64,000 nt of DNA from NCBI RefSeq assembly GCF_001412105.1, contig NZ_LKST01000001.1, forward strand, positions 124,001 to 188,000, in the 5' to 3' direction. This document shows, piece after piece, positions 42,872 to 52,379 of this stretch. Both the position numbers and the translations under genes were made by a program. This DNA is from Corynebacterium oculi. Lineage in GTDB: Bacteria; Actinomycetota; Actinomycetes; Mycobacteriales; Mycobacteriaceae. The notes below the pieces were generated by a model that saw nothing but the letters and a program-made list of their open reading frames with translations, did no database searches and was not told the DNA's origin. Every line of letters starts with the position of its first letter. Position 1 is the first letter of the stretch.

Positions 42872-45800
42872 GTGGCAGAAAGCCGAAAGAAAAAGGCCGC
42901 CGAATCCACGCTGGCGGGATCGGCCAAGGATTTTGATCGTAGTCAGCTCGGGGCAAAGACCAGGGTGCATGCCCTGGCGAAGATGCTGGGGGCCACATCC
43001 AAGGATCTTGTGGGGGCGCTCAAGGATCTGGGGTGGAACAAGGTGGCGCAATCCACGCTGAGCCAGGAGGAGGCCACCGCGCTGCTGGATCACCTGGCGG
43101 GTGCCGCAGAAACCGGGGACAAGGGGAAGAAGAAGCCAGAAAAGGGGAGAAAGAAGAAGGGGGCTGAGGCCCCCGCGCAGGATACGCACTCCGCGCAGCC
43201 GGTGGACTCTGCGGAGTCGGAGGAGCGCATCCGGCACCGCGTGGAAAAGAACGTGGCCAATGAGATCCACCAGATCGAGGAAAAGGTGGAAAAAGACCTC
43301 TCCGAGCAGGTGGCCCAGGCGGGGGCTCGCGAGGAGGCAGGCCAGGATTCCGCTGCTGAGAGCACTGAGAGCAACGAGGGCGCTGAGCCCGCCGTGGTTC
43401 CCGAGGCGGAACAAAAAGAGCCGGCCAAGCCCAAGGCCGCCAGGCGTGAGCGCTCCCGCCGAGCGATGAAAAAGACGGCCAAAGCCGCTCCTCATTCCGA
43501 AGAGAATGCCGAGCACGAGGCACCCCACGAGCCGGAGAAGAAAGCCAAGAAGCCAAAGAAGGCGGCCGAGCAGCAAGAAGAAACCCGTGAGGAAACCAAC
43601 GCTGGGGGTGAGGCTTCCCCGGAGGCCGAACCCGACGCGGGGGCTGCCGAGGATCATGCCACCGGGCGTTCGCGGCGTCGGCACCGCCGCGTGACGCGCC
43701 GCGCTCACACCGCGCAGGCGGAACCAAGCGGGGAGACTGAGTCCGAGGAGGAACCTCAGCAACCGGAAGAGTCCCGGCAGGAAGAGGGCACGGAGGCGTC
43801 GGAAAGCACCAAGCCGCGCCGCCGGGGGCGTCGCGGTACCCGCAGGGGCCGGGGCGAGCAAGAGGCGCCGGAGGCCGAGGAAGAAAAGGAAGAAGAGCAC
43901 GAGGAGATTCAGGAGCCGGTGGCGCTCAAGGGCTCCACTCGGTTGGAGGCGCAGCGGCGGCGACGCAGCGAGCGCAGCGATGAGGCGCGCAGGAAGCGCC
44001 ACGTGATCTCCCAGGCGGAGTTCCTGGCGCGCCGGGAGTCCGTGGAGCGCACGATGGTGGTGCGCGAGCGGGATCGGCAGGATCATCACGGCGTGGTCAC
44101 GCAGGTGGGCGTGCTGGAGGATGACCTGCTGGTGGAGCACTTTGTTACCTCGGATCAGCAGACCTCCATGATCGGCAACATCTACCTGGGGCGGGTGCAA
44201 AACGTGCTGCCCTCCATGGAGGCCGCGTTCATTGACATTGGCAAGGGCCGCAATGGCGTGCTCTACGCGGGCGAGGTGGATTGGAAGGCCGCCGGGCTCG
44301 GCGGGCGATCCCGCAAGATCGAGCAGGCGCTGCGCGCGGGCGATCAGGTGTTGGTGCAGGTCACCAAGGACCCGGTGGGGCACAAGGGGGCGCGGCTGAC
44401 CACGCAGATTTCCCTGGCGGGGCGCTTCCTGGTGTATGTGCCCGGCGGCCGCAGCGCGGGCATCTCGCGCAAGCTTCCCGGCCCGGAGCGCAAGCGTCTC
44501 AAGGACATTCTTAAGGAGGTGGTGCCCAACCAGGGCGGCGCGATCATTCGTACCGCCGCCGAGGGGGTTTCGGAGGAGGCCATCGCCGCCGACGTCCGCC
44601 GCCTCCACGGTCTCTGGGAGGACATTCAGGCCAAGGCTCAGGAGGAGAAGCAATCTCGCGGGGCCACCCCGGTCACCCTCTACGAGGAGCCGGACATGCT
44701 GGTCAAGGTGGTGCGCGACCTCTTTAATGAGGACTTTGGCTCCCTGGTGGTGGAGGGCCGCCGCGCCTGGAACGTGGTGCATGCTTACGTGCACTCGGTG
44801 GCCCCGGATCTGGAGGAGCGCCTCACCTACTATGACCGCGCGGAGCACGGCGGAGTGGATGCCTTTGAGGCATACCGCGTGGACGAGCAGCTGCACAAGG
44901 CGCTGGCGCACATGGTGTGGCTGCCCTCGGGTGGTTCCCTGGTGATTGACCGCACCGAGGCGATGACGGTGATCGACGTGAATACCGGGCGCTTCACCGG
45001 CTCCGGGGGCAACCTGGAGGAGACGGTCACCCGCAATAACCTTGAGGCCGCCGAGGAGATCGTGCGCCAGCTGCGCCTGCGTGACCTGGGCGGCATGATC
45101 GTGATCGACTTCATTGACATGGTGCTCCCGGAAAACCGCGATCTGGTGCTGCGCCGCCTCAAGGAGGCCCTGGGCCGGGATCGCACCCGCCACCAGGTTT
45201 CCGAGGTCACCTCCCTGGGGTTGGTGCAGCTCACCCGCAAGCGGCTGGGCACCGGCCTGCTGGAGACGTTCTCCACCGAGTGCCCCACCTGCGAGGGGCG
45301 GGGAATCCTGGTGCATGAGGACCCCGTGGAGCACGGCGCGGGAGAGAAGGCGGAGAAGTACGCCGAGGCGGATCGCAGGCGCAAGGGCGCGAAGAGGCCC
45401 GCCAAGGAAGACACCCCCGCTTCTGCTCCCGGGGCGCAGCGATCCATCGAGGAGCTGGCCTCCGCCGTGGTGGTAGCCGAGCCGGGCGAGATGTCCGAGG
45501 TGGAGAAGATCGCCGCGGCGGCGGTGGAGACCGCCGATGAACTCGATCCGCATGAGCCCAATGGGGCGCACTACGAGCAGGCGGTGGCGGAGTTTGAGGC
45601 CTCCCCGCGCCGTCAGCGTCGCACGCGCGGTAATTCCCGTTCCGATCGTCGCCCGCAGCCGGAGGACTTCAAGGAGCCCGAGGAAGAAAGCGCTATTCGA
45701 CGCCGCCATCGCCGCCGCGTGGTGCGGCGTGGTGTCGCCAAGGCGGCTGCGGAGGCGTCGGCGGCGGTGCGCCGGAAGCCCACGGCGGAGTCTGGGCGCC

Positions 45801-45874
45801 GGGAACCGGAAACCGTGGACTCCGGTGCTTCTCGACGCCGTGGGCGTCGCCGCGCCACGCGCCGCCGAGGCTAG
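42872..45874 (+). CDS. rne: Ribonuclease E/G family protein
   Basis: A 1000-residue RNase E/G. A long charged N-terminal region (about residues 60-370, rich in Glu, Lys and Arg) precedes the catalytic core: S1-like domain (GNIYLGRVQNVLPSMEAAFIDIGKGRNGVLY), the metal-binding aspartates in VIDVNTGRFTG and MIVIDFIDM, and the zinc-link CPTCEGRG. The C-terminus is again basic and probably binds RNA. GTG at 42872 has AAGGAG at 42858-42863; GTG at 42863 is inside that site and is rejected. It processes rRNA and mRNA. Confidence 0.95.
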   Translation: MAESRKKKAAESTLAGSAKDFDRSQLGAKTRVHALAKMLGATSKDLVGALKDLGWNKVAQSTLSQEEATALLDHLAGAAETGDKGKKKPEKGRKKKGAEAPAQDTHSAQPVDSAESEERIRHRVEKNVANEIHQIEEKVEKDLSEQVAQAGAREEAGQDSAAESTESNEGAEPAVVPEAEQKEPAKPKAARRERSRRAMKKTAKAAPHSEENAEHEAPHEPEKKAKKPKKAAEQQEETREETNAGGEASPEAEPDAGAAEDHATGRSRRRHRRVTRRAHTAQAEPSGETESEEEPQQPEESRQEEGTEASESTKPRRRGRRGTRRGRGEQEAPEAEEEKEEEHEEIQEPVALKGSTRLEAQRRRRSERSDEARRKRHVISQAEFLARRESVERTMVVRERDRQDHHGVVTQVGVLEDDLLVEHFVTSDQQTSMIGNIYLGRVQNVLPSMEAAFIDIGKGRNGVLYAGEVDWKAAGLGGRSRKIEQALRAGDQVLVQVTKDPVGHKGARLTTQISLAGRFLVYVPGGRSAGISRKLPGPERKRLKDILKEVVPNQGGAIIRTAAEGVSEEAIAADVRRLHGLWEDIQAKAQEEKQSRGATPVTLYEEPDMLVKVVRDLFNEDFGSLVVEGRRAWNVVHAYVHSVAPDLEERLTYYDRAEHGGVDAFEAYRVDEQLHKALAHMVWLPSGGSLVIDRTEAMTVIDVNTGRFTGSGGNLEETVTRNNLEAAEEIVRQLRLRDLGGMIVIDFIDMVLPENRDLVLRRLKEALGRDRTRHQVSEVTSLGLVQLTRKRLGTGLLETFSTECPTCEGRGILVHEDPVEHGAGEKAEKYAEADRRRKGAKRPAKEDTPASAPGAQRSIEELASAVVVAEPGEMSEVEKIAAAAVETADELDPHEPNGAHYEQAVAEFEASPRRQRRTRGNSRSDRRPQPEDFKEPEEESAIRRRHRRRVVRRGVAKAAAEASAAVRRKPTAESGRREPETVDSGASRRRGRRRATRRRG

Positions 45875-46040
45875 GGCGGTTTGTGTTCGGCGGCTGCGGC
45901 AGGGTAACCTTTGGCAGTCGCTGTTTTGGGGCGAGTTCCACCTGTCTGTGTGATGTCAGCGCTCCGAAGCAATTGAGTACCTGTCCATGTCAGGCCCGCT
46001 CGGGTCTGAGCCGAGATACCAGATAAGGGGTAGCCCTCCG

Positions 46041-46346
46041 ATGTACGCGATCGTCAAGACCGGCGGAAAGCAGTACAAGGTTGCCGAAGGTGACCTCGTC
46101 AAGGTCGAGAAGATCGAGGGTGAGCCGGGTTCGTCCGTGGCTCTCACCCCGGTTCTGCTCGTCGATGGCGCCGATATTAAGTCCACCGCTTCCGAGCTTG
46201 AGGGTGTCAACGTCTCCGCGGAGATCGTGGAGCACACCAAGGGCCCGAAGATCAAGATTTTGAAGTACAAGAACAAGACGGGCTACAAGGTTCGTCAGGG
46301 TCACCGTCAGAAGCTGACCGTCCTCAAGGTCACTGGCGTCAAGTAA
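46041..46346 (+). CDS. rplU: 50S ribosomal protein L21
   Basis: A 101-residue L21 ([37 protein letters not shown]). The usual rplU-rpmA-obgE order follows. The 166-base upstream region contains a small stem CTCGG/CCGAG near 46007-46023 that may be part of an autoregulatory leader. Confidence 0.98.
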   Translation: MYAIVKTGGKQYKVAEGDLVKVEKIEGEPGSSVALTPVLLVDGADIKSTASELEGVNVSAEIVEHTKGPKIKILKYKNKTGYKVRQGHRQKLTVLKVTGVK

Positions 46347-46376
46347 TTTAGCTTTTAGCGAGGGAGGCAAACCCAC

Positions 46377-46652
46377 ATGGCACACAAGAAGGGTGCATCT
46401 AGCTCTAGTAACGGTCGCGATTCAAATGCCAAGCGCCTCGGCGTGAAGCGTTTTGGCGGCCAGAAGGTGAACGCCGGTGAGATCCTGGTGCGCCAGCGCG
46501 GCACCAAGTTCCACCCGGGCGAGAACGTCGGCCGTGGCGGCGATGACACGCTCTTCGCCCTCAAGGAAGGCTCCGTGAAGTTCTCCATCAAGCGCAACCG
46601 CCGCATGGTGAACATCGTGGAGGCCGAGCAGCCGGTGGCTGCTTCCGCCTAA
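46377..46652 (+). CDS. rpmA: 50S ribosomal protein L27
   Basis: A 91-residue L27 ([53 protein letters not shown]). GAGGGAGG lies upstream of ATG at 46377. Confidence 0.98.
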   Translation: MAHKKGASSSSNGRDSNAKRLGVKRFGGQKVNAGEILVRQRGTKFHPGENVGRGGDDTLFALKEGSVKFSIKRNRRMVNIVEAEQPVAASA

Positions 46653-46667
46653 GTTTTTCCTGAAGCA

Positions 46668-46704
46668 AAGCCCCACCGTTTTCCGCAGGAAATGGTGGGG
46701 TTTT
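46668..46704 (+). terminator. Terminator after rpmA
   Basis: AAGCCCCACC pairs with GGTGGGG, followed by TTTT. It separates rplU-rpmA from obgE, which has its own upstream region. Confidence 0.85.
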
Positions 46705-46734
46705 GTCATGCCCGCAGGAGGAGGCCTCGCCCTT

Positions 46735-47040
46735 CCAGCGCCGCCGCAGCCGACGATCATGGGAGGCCAGCACCACGGCGCCGGGAAAATCCCATAACGC
46801 CGCCTCCAGTTCCTCTACCAGGCGCAAGGAGAGGTGATTGGTGGGTTCGTCGAGAAGCAATAACTCCGGCGCGCTCAGCAGCAGCCATGCCAGGCTCAAT
46901 CGGGCCCGCTGTCCGCCGGATGGCAGGCTGATGTGGGTGGCGGTGCCGGTGATTCTCCCGGTATGAGGGGTGAGGTCTCCGGCGAGTATCCGCAGCAGGG
47001 TGGACTTTCCCGCGCCGTTCTCTCCGATAAGGCTGGTGCG
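46735..47040 (-). pseudogene. Remnant of an ABC-F ATPase with internal deletion
   Basis: Read on the minus strand this encodes SLIGENGAGKSTLLRILAG (Walker A), then after only about 25 residues SGGQRARLSLAW (signature), LLLLDEPTNHLS (Walker B) and VVLASHDRRLRRRW (H-loop). In intact ABC-F proteins the Walker A to signature distance is about three times longer, and a second ATPase domain precedes it. No start codon is placed and the 3' end runs into the rpmA terminator. This is a decayed gene fragment between rpmA and the small secreted gene. Confidence 0.75.
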
Positions 47041-47090
47041 ATCCTCGGCGGGAGGAGAAGAGGATTTACCACACCATGATCGGACACTAT

Positions 47091-47130
47091 AACGCGCCCC
47101 GCCTGCGGAAAACCACGGGCGGGGCGCGTT
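47091..47130 (-). terminator. Terminator of the second small secreted protein gene
   Basis: AACGCGCCCCGCC pairs perfectly with GGCGGGGCGCGTT (13 bp). It lies 16 nt after the minus-strand stop codon at 47146. Confidence 0.75.
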
Positions 47131-47145
47131 ATGCAGGGAGAGGGC

Positions 47146-47436
47146 CTATGCCTCGGCGTCGGCCTCCTCGGAAGCGCCGCCGAAGGTGAGATCCTTCAGG
47201 CCGCCGAGGGTATCGGTGATTCCCTTGGCGGTCTCCACGCCCTTCTTGGCGTTGTCCAGGCGCTTGCCGGTGAGATCGGCCTGCTCCTGGGCGGAGGGCT
47301 TGGTGGCCTCGGAAGTCGTGGTGGTCTCGGAGGCGGTGGCCGTGTCCTCCGCCGCCAGGGCGGTGGTGGCCAGGGCCCCGCCGGTCAGGGCGGCCGCGGC
47401 GGTGGCGGAGGCAAAGAGGCGCGTCATCTTCTTCAT
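47146..47436 (-). CDS. Small secreted protein, LTGKRLDNAKKGV family (member 2)
   Basis: A 96-residue protein: signal peptide (TRLFASATAAAALTGGALATTALA), a Thr/Ser/Glu-rich spacer, then ADLTGKRLDNAKKGVETAKG, ITDTLGGL and an acidic end. The core is nearly identical to that of the protein encoded at 17575-17898, while signal and spacer differ. The function is unknown and no known domain is recognised. ATG at 47436 follows GAAAGG. Its leader contains a small hairpin (GCCCC/GGGGC). Confidence 0.75.
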   Translation of the reverse strand: MKKMTRLFASATAAAALTGGALATTALAAEDTATASETTTTSEATKPSAQEQADLTGKRLDNAKKGVETAKGITDTLGGLKDLTFGGASEEADAEA

Positions 47437-47669
47437 GCGAAGTACCTTTCTTGAGATGGAAGCGATCAGTGCGGCCCCCACGCTAGGGGCGAAGAAGTGG
47501 GCAGGCAAGGCCAGTGGCGGGATTGTCAGGGGATGCTACTGGCGGAGGAAGTAAGGGCAGGTTGCGTTAAGGCGCGCGCAAGGTACTTAAGGTGTCCTTG
47601 GGTGGGGTATCCAGGGTGGTAGCATCGGAGTGCTCAGATCGCGCACAGATAACAAGGGGTATTGCTGCT

Positions 47670-49193
47670 ATGGCTCGCTTCATTGACCGTGTGGTTTTGC
47701 ACTGCTGCGCCGGCGATGGCGGCCACGGTGCCGCCTCGGTGCACCGGGAAAAGTTCAAGCCGCTCGGTGGGCCCGATGGCGGCAACGGCGGCCACGGCGG
47801 GGACATCGTGCTGGAGGTGTCCACTCAGGTGCATACCCTCCTGGATTTCCACTTTCACCCGCACCTGAAGGCCAAGCGCGGCGCCAACGGCGCGGGCGAT
47901 CACCGCAACGGCGCGCGGGGGGAGGACCTGGTGCTCCAGGTACCGGTGGGCACAGTGGTGCTTGCGGAGGACGGCGAACCCCTGGCCGATCTCACGGTGC
48001 CGGGCTCGCGCTTCATCGCGGCCACCGGAGGCTACGGCGGACTGGGTAACGCCGCCCTGGCCAGCCGCAACCGCAAGGCCCCTGGTTTTGCGCTGAAGGG
48101 CGAGCCGGGGGAGGAACGGGATCTGATCCTGGAATTGAAGTCCGTGGCGGACGTGGGCCTGGTGGGTTTCCCCTCGGCGGGGAAATCCTCGCTGATCTCG
48201 GTGCTGTCCGCCGCCCGCCCGAAGATCGGGGATTATCCTTTTACCACCCTGCAACCCAACCTCGGGGTGGTCAACGTGAGCAACCAGACCTTGACCATGG
48301 CCGATGTTCCCGGCCTGATTCCGGGGGCGAGCGAGGGCAAGGGCTTGGGCCTGGACTTTCTGCGCCACATTGAGCGCACGGCGGTGCTGGTGCACGTGGT
48401 GGACACCGCGACCCTGGAATCCGGGCGCGATCCGGTCTCCGATATTGAGGCTCTGGAAAACGAGCTGGCGGCTTACCAGTCCGCCCTGGATCAGGATACG
48501 GGCCTGGGCGATCTGCGCGAGCGCCCCCGCATCATCGTGCTGAACAAGGCGGACGTGCCGGAGGCGGAGGAACTCGCGGAGTTCGTCAAACCGGAGCTGG
48601 AGGAGCGCTTTGGGTGGCCCGTTTTTATTATCTCCGCCGTGGCGCGCCGGGGCCTGGAGCCGCTGAAGTACGCGCTCCTGGAGATCGTGGAGGAGGACCG
48701 CAAGCGCCGCCCCAAGGAGAAGAGGCAGGAGAACACGATTATCCGTCCGCGCGCGGTGGATGCCGGTGGCCGCAACGCCAAGGCCGGGCGGGACTTCGAG
48801 GTGCTGTCCGATCCCGAGGAGCCGGGGGCCTACCTGGTGCGCGGGCGTAAGCCGGAGCGCTGGATCGCCCAGACGGACTTTGACAACGATGAGGCCGTGG
48901 GCTACCTGGCGGATCGCCTGGCGCGCGCCGGGGTGGAGGAGGCCCTGTTCAAGGCGGGGGCCCAGGAGGGGGCCACCGTGACCATCGGGGAGGTGAGCTT
49001 TGAGTGGGAGCCGTTGACCACCGCTGGCGATGAGATGGTGATGACGGCGCGCGGCACCGATCCGCGCCTGGCGCGCTCCCAGCGAGCCTCCGCGGCGGAG
49101 CGCAAGCGCGCCTCGCAGGCCCGCCGCGGACTCATTGACGAGTACCACTACGAGGACGAGGGCCCCTCGGATCGGGAGCGCTGGCAGGGCTAA
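47670..49193 (+). CDS. obgE: GTPase Obg
   Basis: A 507-residue Obg/CgtA GTPase involved in 50S assembly and stress response. The glycine-rich OBG domain ([18 protein letters not shown]) is followed by the G domain ([30 protein letters not shown]) and the C-terminal OCT domain. ATG at 47670 starts [12 protein letters not shown]. The C-terminal about 60 residues (rich in Arg, Ala, Glu) are an actinobacterial extension. Confidence 0.97.
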   Translation: MARFIDRVVLHCCAGDGGHGAASVHREKFKPLGGPDGGNGGHGGDIVLEVSTQVHTLLDFHFHPHLKAKRGANGAGDHRNGARGEDLVLQVPVGTVVLAEDGEPLADLTVPGSRFIAATGGYGGLGNAALASRNRKAPGFALKGEPGEERDLILELKSVADVGLVGFPSAGKSSLISVLSAARPKIGDYPFTTLQPNLGVVNVSNQTLTMADVPGLIPGASEGKGLGLDFLRHIERTAVLVHVVDTATLESGRDPVSDIEALENELAAYQSALDQDTGLGDLRERPRIIVLNKADVPEAEELAEFVKPELEERFGWPVFIISAVARRGLEPLKYALLEIVEEDRKRRPKEKRQENTIIRPRAVDAGGRNAKAGRDFEVLSDPEEPGAYLVRGRKPERWIAQTDFDNDEAVGYLADRLARAGVEEALFKAGAQEGATVTIGEVSFEWEPLTTAGDEMVMTARGTDPRLARSQRASAAERKRASQARRGLIDEYHYEDEGPSDRERWQG

Positions 49194-49237
49194 GAAGCAC
49201 GGCCGGACGCGCACCGGGTGTGTACCATGTAGTGAGC

Positions 49238-50341
49238 ATGAGACAATATCTTGCTCACGCAAAGCGGATCGTAGTCAAGATCGGGTCTTCTTCCCTCACC
49301 AATGAGGCCCACACCGTGGACACGTTCCGGCTCGATGAGATCGTGGATGCGCTCACGGCGCGCATGGGGCGCGGCACGGACGTGATCGTGGTGTCCTCCG
49401 GCGCGGTGGCCGCTGGCATGGGGCCGCTGGGGCTCAAGCAACGCCCCACGGATCTGGCCACCAAGCAGGCCGCGGCGGCGGTGGGCCAGGTGGAACTGGC
49501 CCATGAATGGGGCAAGTCCTTTGCCCGCTACAACAGGACGGTGGCGCAGGTGCTGCTCACCGCCGGGGACACCGGCGTGCGCGACCGCGCCCGCAACGCC
49601 CAGCGCACCATTGATCGGCTGCGTCAGATGGGCACGGTGCCCATCATCAACGAGAATGACACGGTGGCCACCTCGGAGTTCCACTTTGGCGATAATGATC
49701 GCCTCTCCGCGCTGGTGGCGCACCTGGTGTGGGCGGACGCCCTGGTGCTGCTTTCCGACGTCGATGGCCTCTACGACCGCAACCCCCAAGAACCGGGAGC
49801 GCGGTTTATCCCCGAGGTACGCGGCGATGAGGATCTGCGCGGCGTTTCCGCCGGTGATGGCGGGGCCGTGGGCACGGGGGGCATGGCCTCGAAGATCTCG
49901 GCGGCGCGCCTGGCCGCGCGCGGCGGGGTGCCGGTGCTGATGACCTCGGCGGCGTCGATAAGCAGGGCGCTGGACACGGCGGACGTGGGCACGGTGTTCT
50001 ACCCCAAGGACAACCGCCTGTCCGCGTGGAAGTTCTGGGCGCTGTACGCGGCGGACATCGCGGGGAAGCTGCGTATCGACGCCGGGGCGGCCCAGGCCGT
50101 GCGCTCCGGGGGGACGTCCCTGCTGGCGGTGGGGATCACCGAGGTGCTGGGTGACTTTGAGGCCGGGCAGATCGTGGACATCGTGGACGAGGACGACGAG
50201 GTGGTGGGCCGCGGCGAGGTGGGCTATTCGGCGGCGGACTTGCAGGGAATGAAGGGAAAAAAGACCTCGGAATTGGCCGAGGAGCAGCGCCGGGCCGTGG
50301 TGCACACGGACTATCTTTCCTATTTTGCGGCGCGGCACTAA
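49238..50341 (+). CDS. proB: Glutamate 5-kinase
   Basis: A 367-residue proline-pathway kinase: amino-acid kinase domain ([30 protein letters not shown]) and C-terminal PUA domain (about 275-355, [22 protein letters not shown]). It phosphorylates glutamate for ProA, encoded 2 kb downstream. One exact GCTTATCGACGCC word (complement) lies within it. Confidence 0.97.
   Translation: MRQYLAHAKRIVVKIGSSSLTNEAHTVDTFRLDEIVDALTARMGRGTDVIVVSSGAVAAGMGPLGLKQRPTDLATKQAAAAVGQVELAHEWGKSFARYNRTVAQVLLTAGDTGVRDRARNAQRTIDRLRQMGTVPIINENDTVATSEFHFGDNDRLSALVAHLVWADALVLLSDVDGLYDRNPQEPGARFIPEVRGDEDLRGVSAGDGGAVGTGGMASKISAARLAARGGVPVLMTSAASISRALDTADVGTVFYPKDNRLSAWKFWALYAADIAGKLRIDAGAAQAVRSGGTSLLAVGITEVLGDFEAGQIVDIVDEDDEVVGRGEVGYSAADLQGMKGKKTSELAEEQRRAVVHTDYLSYFAARH
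49951..49963 (-). repeat. GCTTATCGACGCC word, copy 6
   Basis: Exact copy on the minus strand inside proB; on the coding strand it is read as ASIS, so it is not tied to one peptide. Confidence 0.8.
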
Positions 50342-50365
50342 TTACTTGCATAAGGAGGAAGCACC

Positions 50366-51325
50366 ATGCGTTTTGCCATGCTGCCCAAGGCCTGGCCCGC
50401 CGTGGTCTCCGCGCTGGAGTCGGCAGGGCATGAGCAGGCGAGCCTGGAGGAAGCGGAGTTTGTGGTATTCAACGGTGACGGCCCGGATTTCCCCGATCTT
50501 CCCGCTGGGGTGAAGTATGTACAAACCGCCACCGCTGGGGTGGACGGTCTGCGCGAGGCCGGCCTCTTGAGCGATCGGGTGCGCTGGGCCAACGCGGCGG
50601 GACTCTACTCGGACTCCGTAGCGGAGGGAACCCTGGGGCTTATGCTGGGGGCTGCGCACATGTACAAGCTGGTCACCGCCCGGGCCTCGTGGGACGTGGC
50701 CAAGAAGATTCAGTACGAATCCCAGTTCCTCTACGAGGATAAAACCGTGATGATCGTGGGGGCCGGGGGCATCGGACTGCGGCTGATGGAGCTGCTTGAA
50801 CCCTTTGGCTGCGAGGTGATCGCGGTGAATAAATCCGGCCGGGCCGTCCCCGGTGCGCGGGAAACATACCCGATGGAACAGGTGCGCAGCGAGCCGGAAC
50901 TGTGGGGCAGGGCGGACTTTGTGGTGCTGTTGGCTCCCCTGACGGAGGAGACGCGGGGCCTAGTGGACGCGGACGTGCTGGGGCACATGAAGCAGACGGC
51001 CCTCCTCATCAACGCCGGACGCGGCGGGCTGGTGAACACCGATGACCTCGTGGACGCCCTGCGCGAGGGGGTCATCGCCGGGGCCGGGCTGGACGTGATG
51101 GAGCCCGAACCCCTGCCGGACGGGCACCCGCTGTGGGGATTGGAGAACTGCCTGATTACCCCGCACACCACCAACACCATTCCGATTATGAAGAAGCGCC
51201 TGGGCGCGCTGGCGGTGCGCAACGCGGAGCTATTCGCGGCGGGGGAGCGCATGGAGACGGAGTTTGACCCCGAGGCGGGGTACTACGCGTATTCCCGTAG
51301 GAGATGCCATGAGGAGGCGATATGA
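50366..51325 (+). CDS. D-isomer-specific 2-hydroxyacid dehydrogenase family protein
   Basis: A 319-residue NAD-dependent dehydrogenase. The nucleotide site is VMIVGAGGIGLRLMELL, the catalytic Arg is in INAGRGGLVNTDDL, Glu in AGLDVMEPEPLPDGHPLWGL and His in LITPHTT. The substrate is unknown. AAGGAGG precedes the ATG. It sits between proB and proA, as in related corynebacteria, and overlaps the next gene by 4 bases. Confidence 0.92.
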   Translation: MRFAMLPKAWPAVVSALESAGHEQASLEEAEFVVFNGDGPDFPDLPAGVKYVQTATAGVDGLREAGLLSDRVRWANAAGLYSDSVAEGTLGLMLGAAHMYKLVTARASWDVAKKIQYESQFLYEDKTVMIVGAGGIGLRLMELLEPFGCEVIAVNKSGRAVPGARETYPMEQVRSEPELWGRADFVVLLAPLTEETRGLVDADVLGHMKQTALLINAGRGGLVNTDDLVDALREGVIAGAGLDVMEPEPLPDGHPLWGLENCLITPHTTNTIPIMKKRLGALAVRNAELFAAGERMETEFDPEAGYYAYSRRRCHEEAI

Positions 51326-52353
51326 GCGGGGCACCCGAGGAGGATCAACCGAAGCCGGGGAAGGTGGAGACCTGGGGGATAGAGCACCCGGAGCTGGGGC
51401 GGATACAGGTGCACGTGGGTTCCGCGGAGCAACTGCGGGCGATGGATCCGGGGTTCCCGGCGGCGAAGGAGCCGGACGAGGCGGAGGAGGCAGAAGGAAC
51501 GGAGTCCGAGGGAGCCGACCGGATAACCCAGGCAGCGGAATTGGTGGAGGCGAAGGAAGCCGAGGGGAAGAGCGCCCGCCTGCTGAAGGCCCTGATCGCG
51601 GTGGGCACGGGCGTACCCGCCATGCTGGTGACCCGCGAGGGCGCGGTGGTGGCCCGCTACGAGCGGCTCGACGAGCGCAAGGCACCCCTGGATATGGAGG
51701 CCGCGGAGAAGCTGGAGGCGGACAGCTATACGATCGCCATCACTAGCCCCTCCCACCCGCGCCTGGTGGTGGACACGGGGCGAGGGGATCGGTGGGTGAA
51801 GTCCATCTACGTGCAGGACGCCCACGGCGGCACCGTGGACATCATTCCCCCCGAGGGCTCCCGCGCGCAGGAGTATTACCGGGCGATGGAGGAATCGCCG
51901 TGGAAGCGCCTGGTGTACCCGCTGCTCGGCGGCATGAGCAAGGCCGGGTGGGCGGTGGGCGTGTTAGTCCTGGGGCCGCTCGTCTCCCGGCTGATTTCCT
52001 GGTTGGTGAGCCTCCTCCCGGATTTCTCGATCGATGTGCCCCGGCCCGATATTTCTCTGCCCTCTATCTCGTGGCCGAGCATCTCGCTGCCGAGTATCCC
52101 GTGGCCGGATATTCCCTGGCCCGATATTTCCTTTCCCTCGGTGACGGTGCCGGACTGGATCAAGGTGGTGGTGGAACACGAGAAGATTTGGTTCCCCCTG
52201 CTCCTGGGCCTGGTGGTGGGGGTGATCTCGCTGCGCCGTGCGCGCACGGCCAGGCGCACCCGCCAGCGGTGGCGCAGCGGGGAGGCGGAGACACCGGCGG
52301 AGTCCCCCGGGACGGGGGCGACGGAGCCGGAGGGGAAACCGGAAGAGAAGTAG
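51322..52353 (+). CDS. Membrane protein with eight pentapeptide repeats
   Basis: A 343-residue protein of unknown function. The N-terminal half is soluble and acidic (Glu/Ala-rich around residues 48-85). A membrane segment (VGVLVLGPLVSRLISWLVSLL, about residues 213-233) is followed by eight tandem five-residue units of the form xP[S/D][I/V]x (52042-52161, e.g. LPSIS, WPSIS, WPDIP), a second membrane segment (WFPLLLGLVVGVISL) and a basic, then acidic tail. The repeats would form a rigid extracytoplasmic or periplasmic loop if both helices span. It overlaps the preceding stop (ATGA) and is followed by proA. Confidence 0.75.
   Translation: MSGAPEEDQPKPGKVETWGIEHPELGRIQVHVGSAEQLRAMDPGFPAAKEPDEAEEAEGTESEGADRITQAAELVEAKEAEGKSARLLKALIAVGTGVPAMLVTREGAVVARYERLDERKAPLDMEAAEKLEADSYTIAITSPSHPRLVVDTGRGDRWVKSIYVQDAHGGTVDIIPPEGSRAQEYYRAMEESPWKRLVYPLLGGMSKAGWAVGVLVLGPLVSRLISWLVSLLPDFSIDVPRPDISLPSISWPSISLPSIPWPDIPWPDISFPSVTVPDWIKVVVEHEKIWFPLLLGLVVGVISLRRARTARRTRQRWRSGEAETPAESPGTGATEPEGKPEEK
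52042..52161 (+). repeat. Tandem 15-bp coding repeats (xP[S/D][I/V]x)
   Basis: Eight consecutive 15-base units encode RPDIS, LPSIS, WPSIS, LPSIP, WPDIP, WPDIS, FPSVT, VPDWI. The bases vary at third positions, so the repeat is old and kept at protein level. Confidence 0.8.
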
Positions 52354-52379
52354 CGTGACCTCGCGTACACTGGCGGGGC

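Noticed and set aside
43200..43950. Glu/Lys-rich low-complexity stretch in rne as a separate repeat element
   Set aside because: It is the known disordered N-terminal extension of actinobacterial RNase E/G, with no exact nucleotide period.
42848..45709. 953-residue open frame opposite rne
   Set aside because: rne has all catalytic motifs on the plus strand; the opposite frame is Leu/Arg/Gly-rich without domains.
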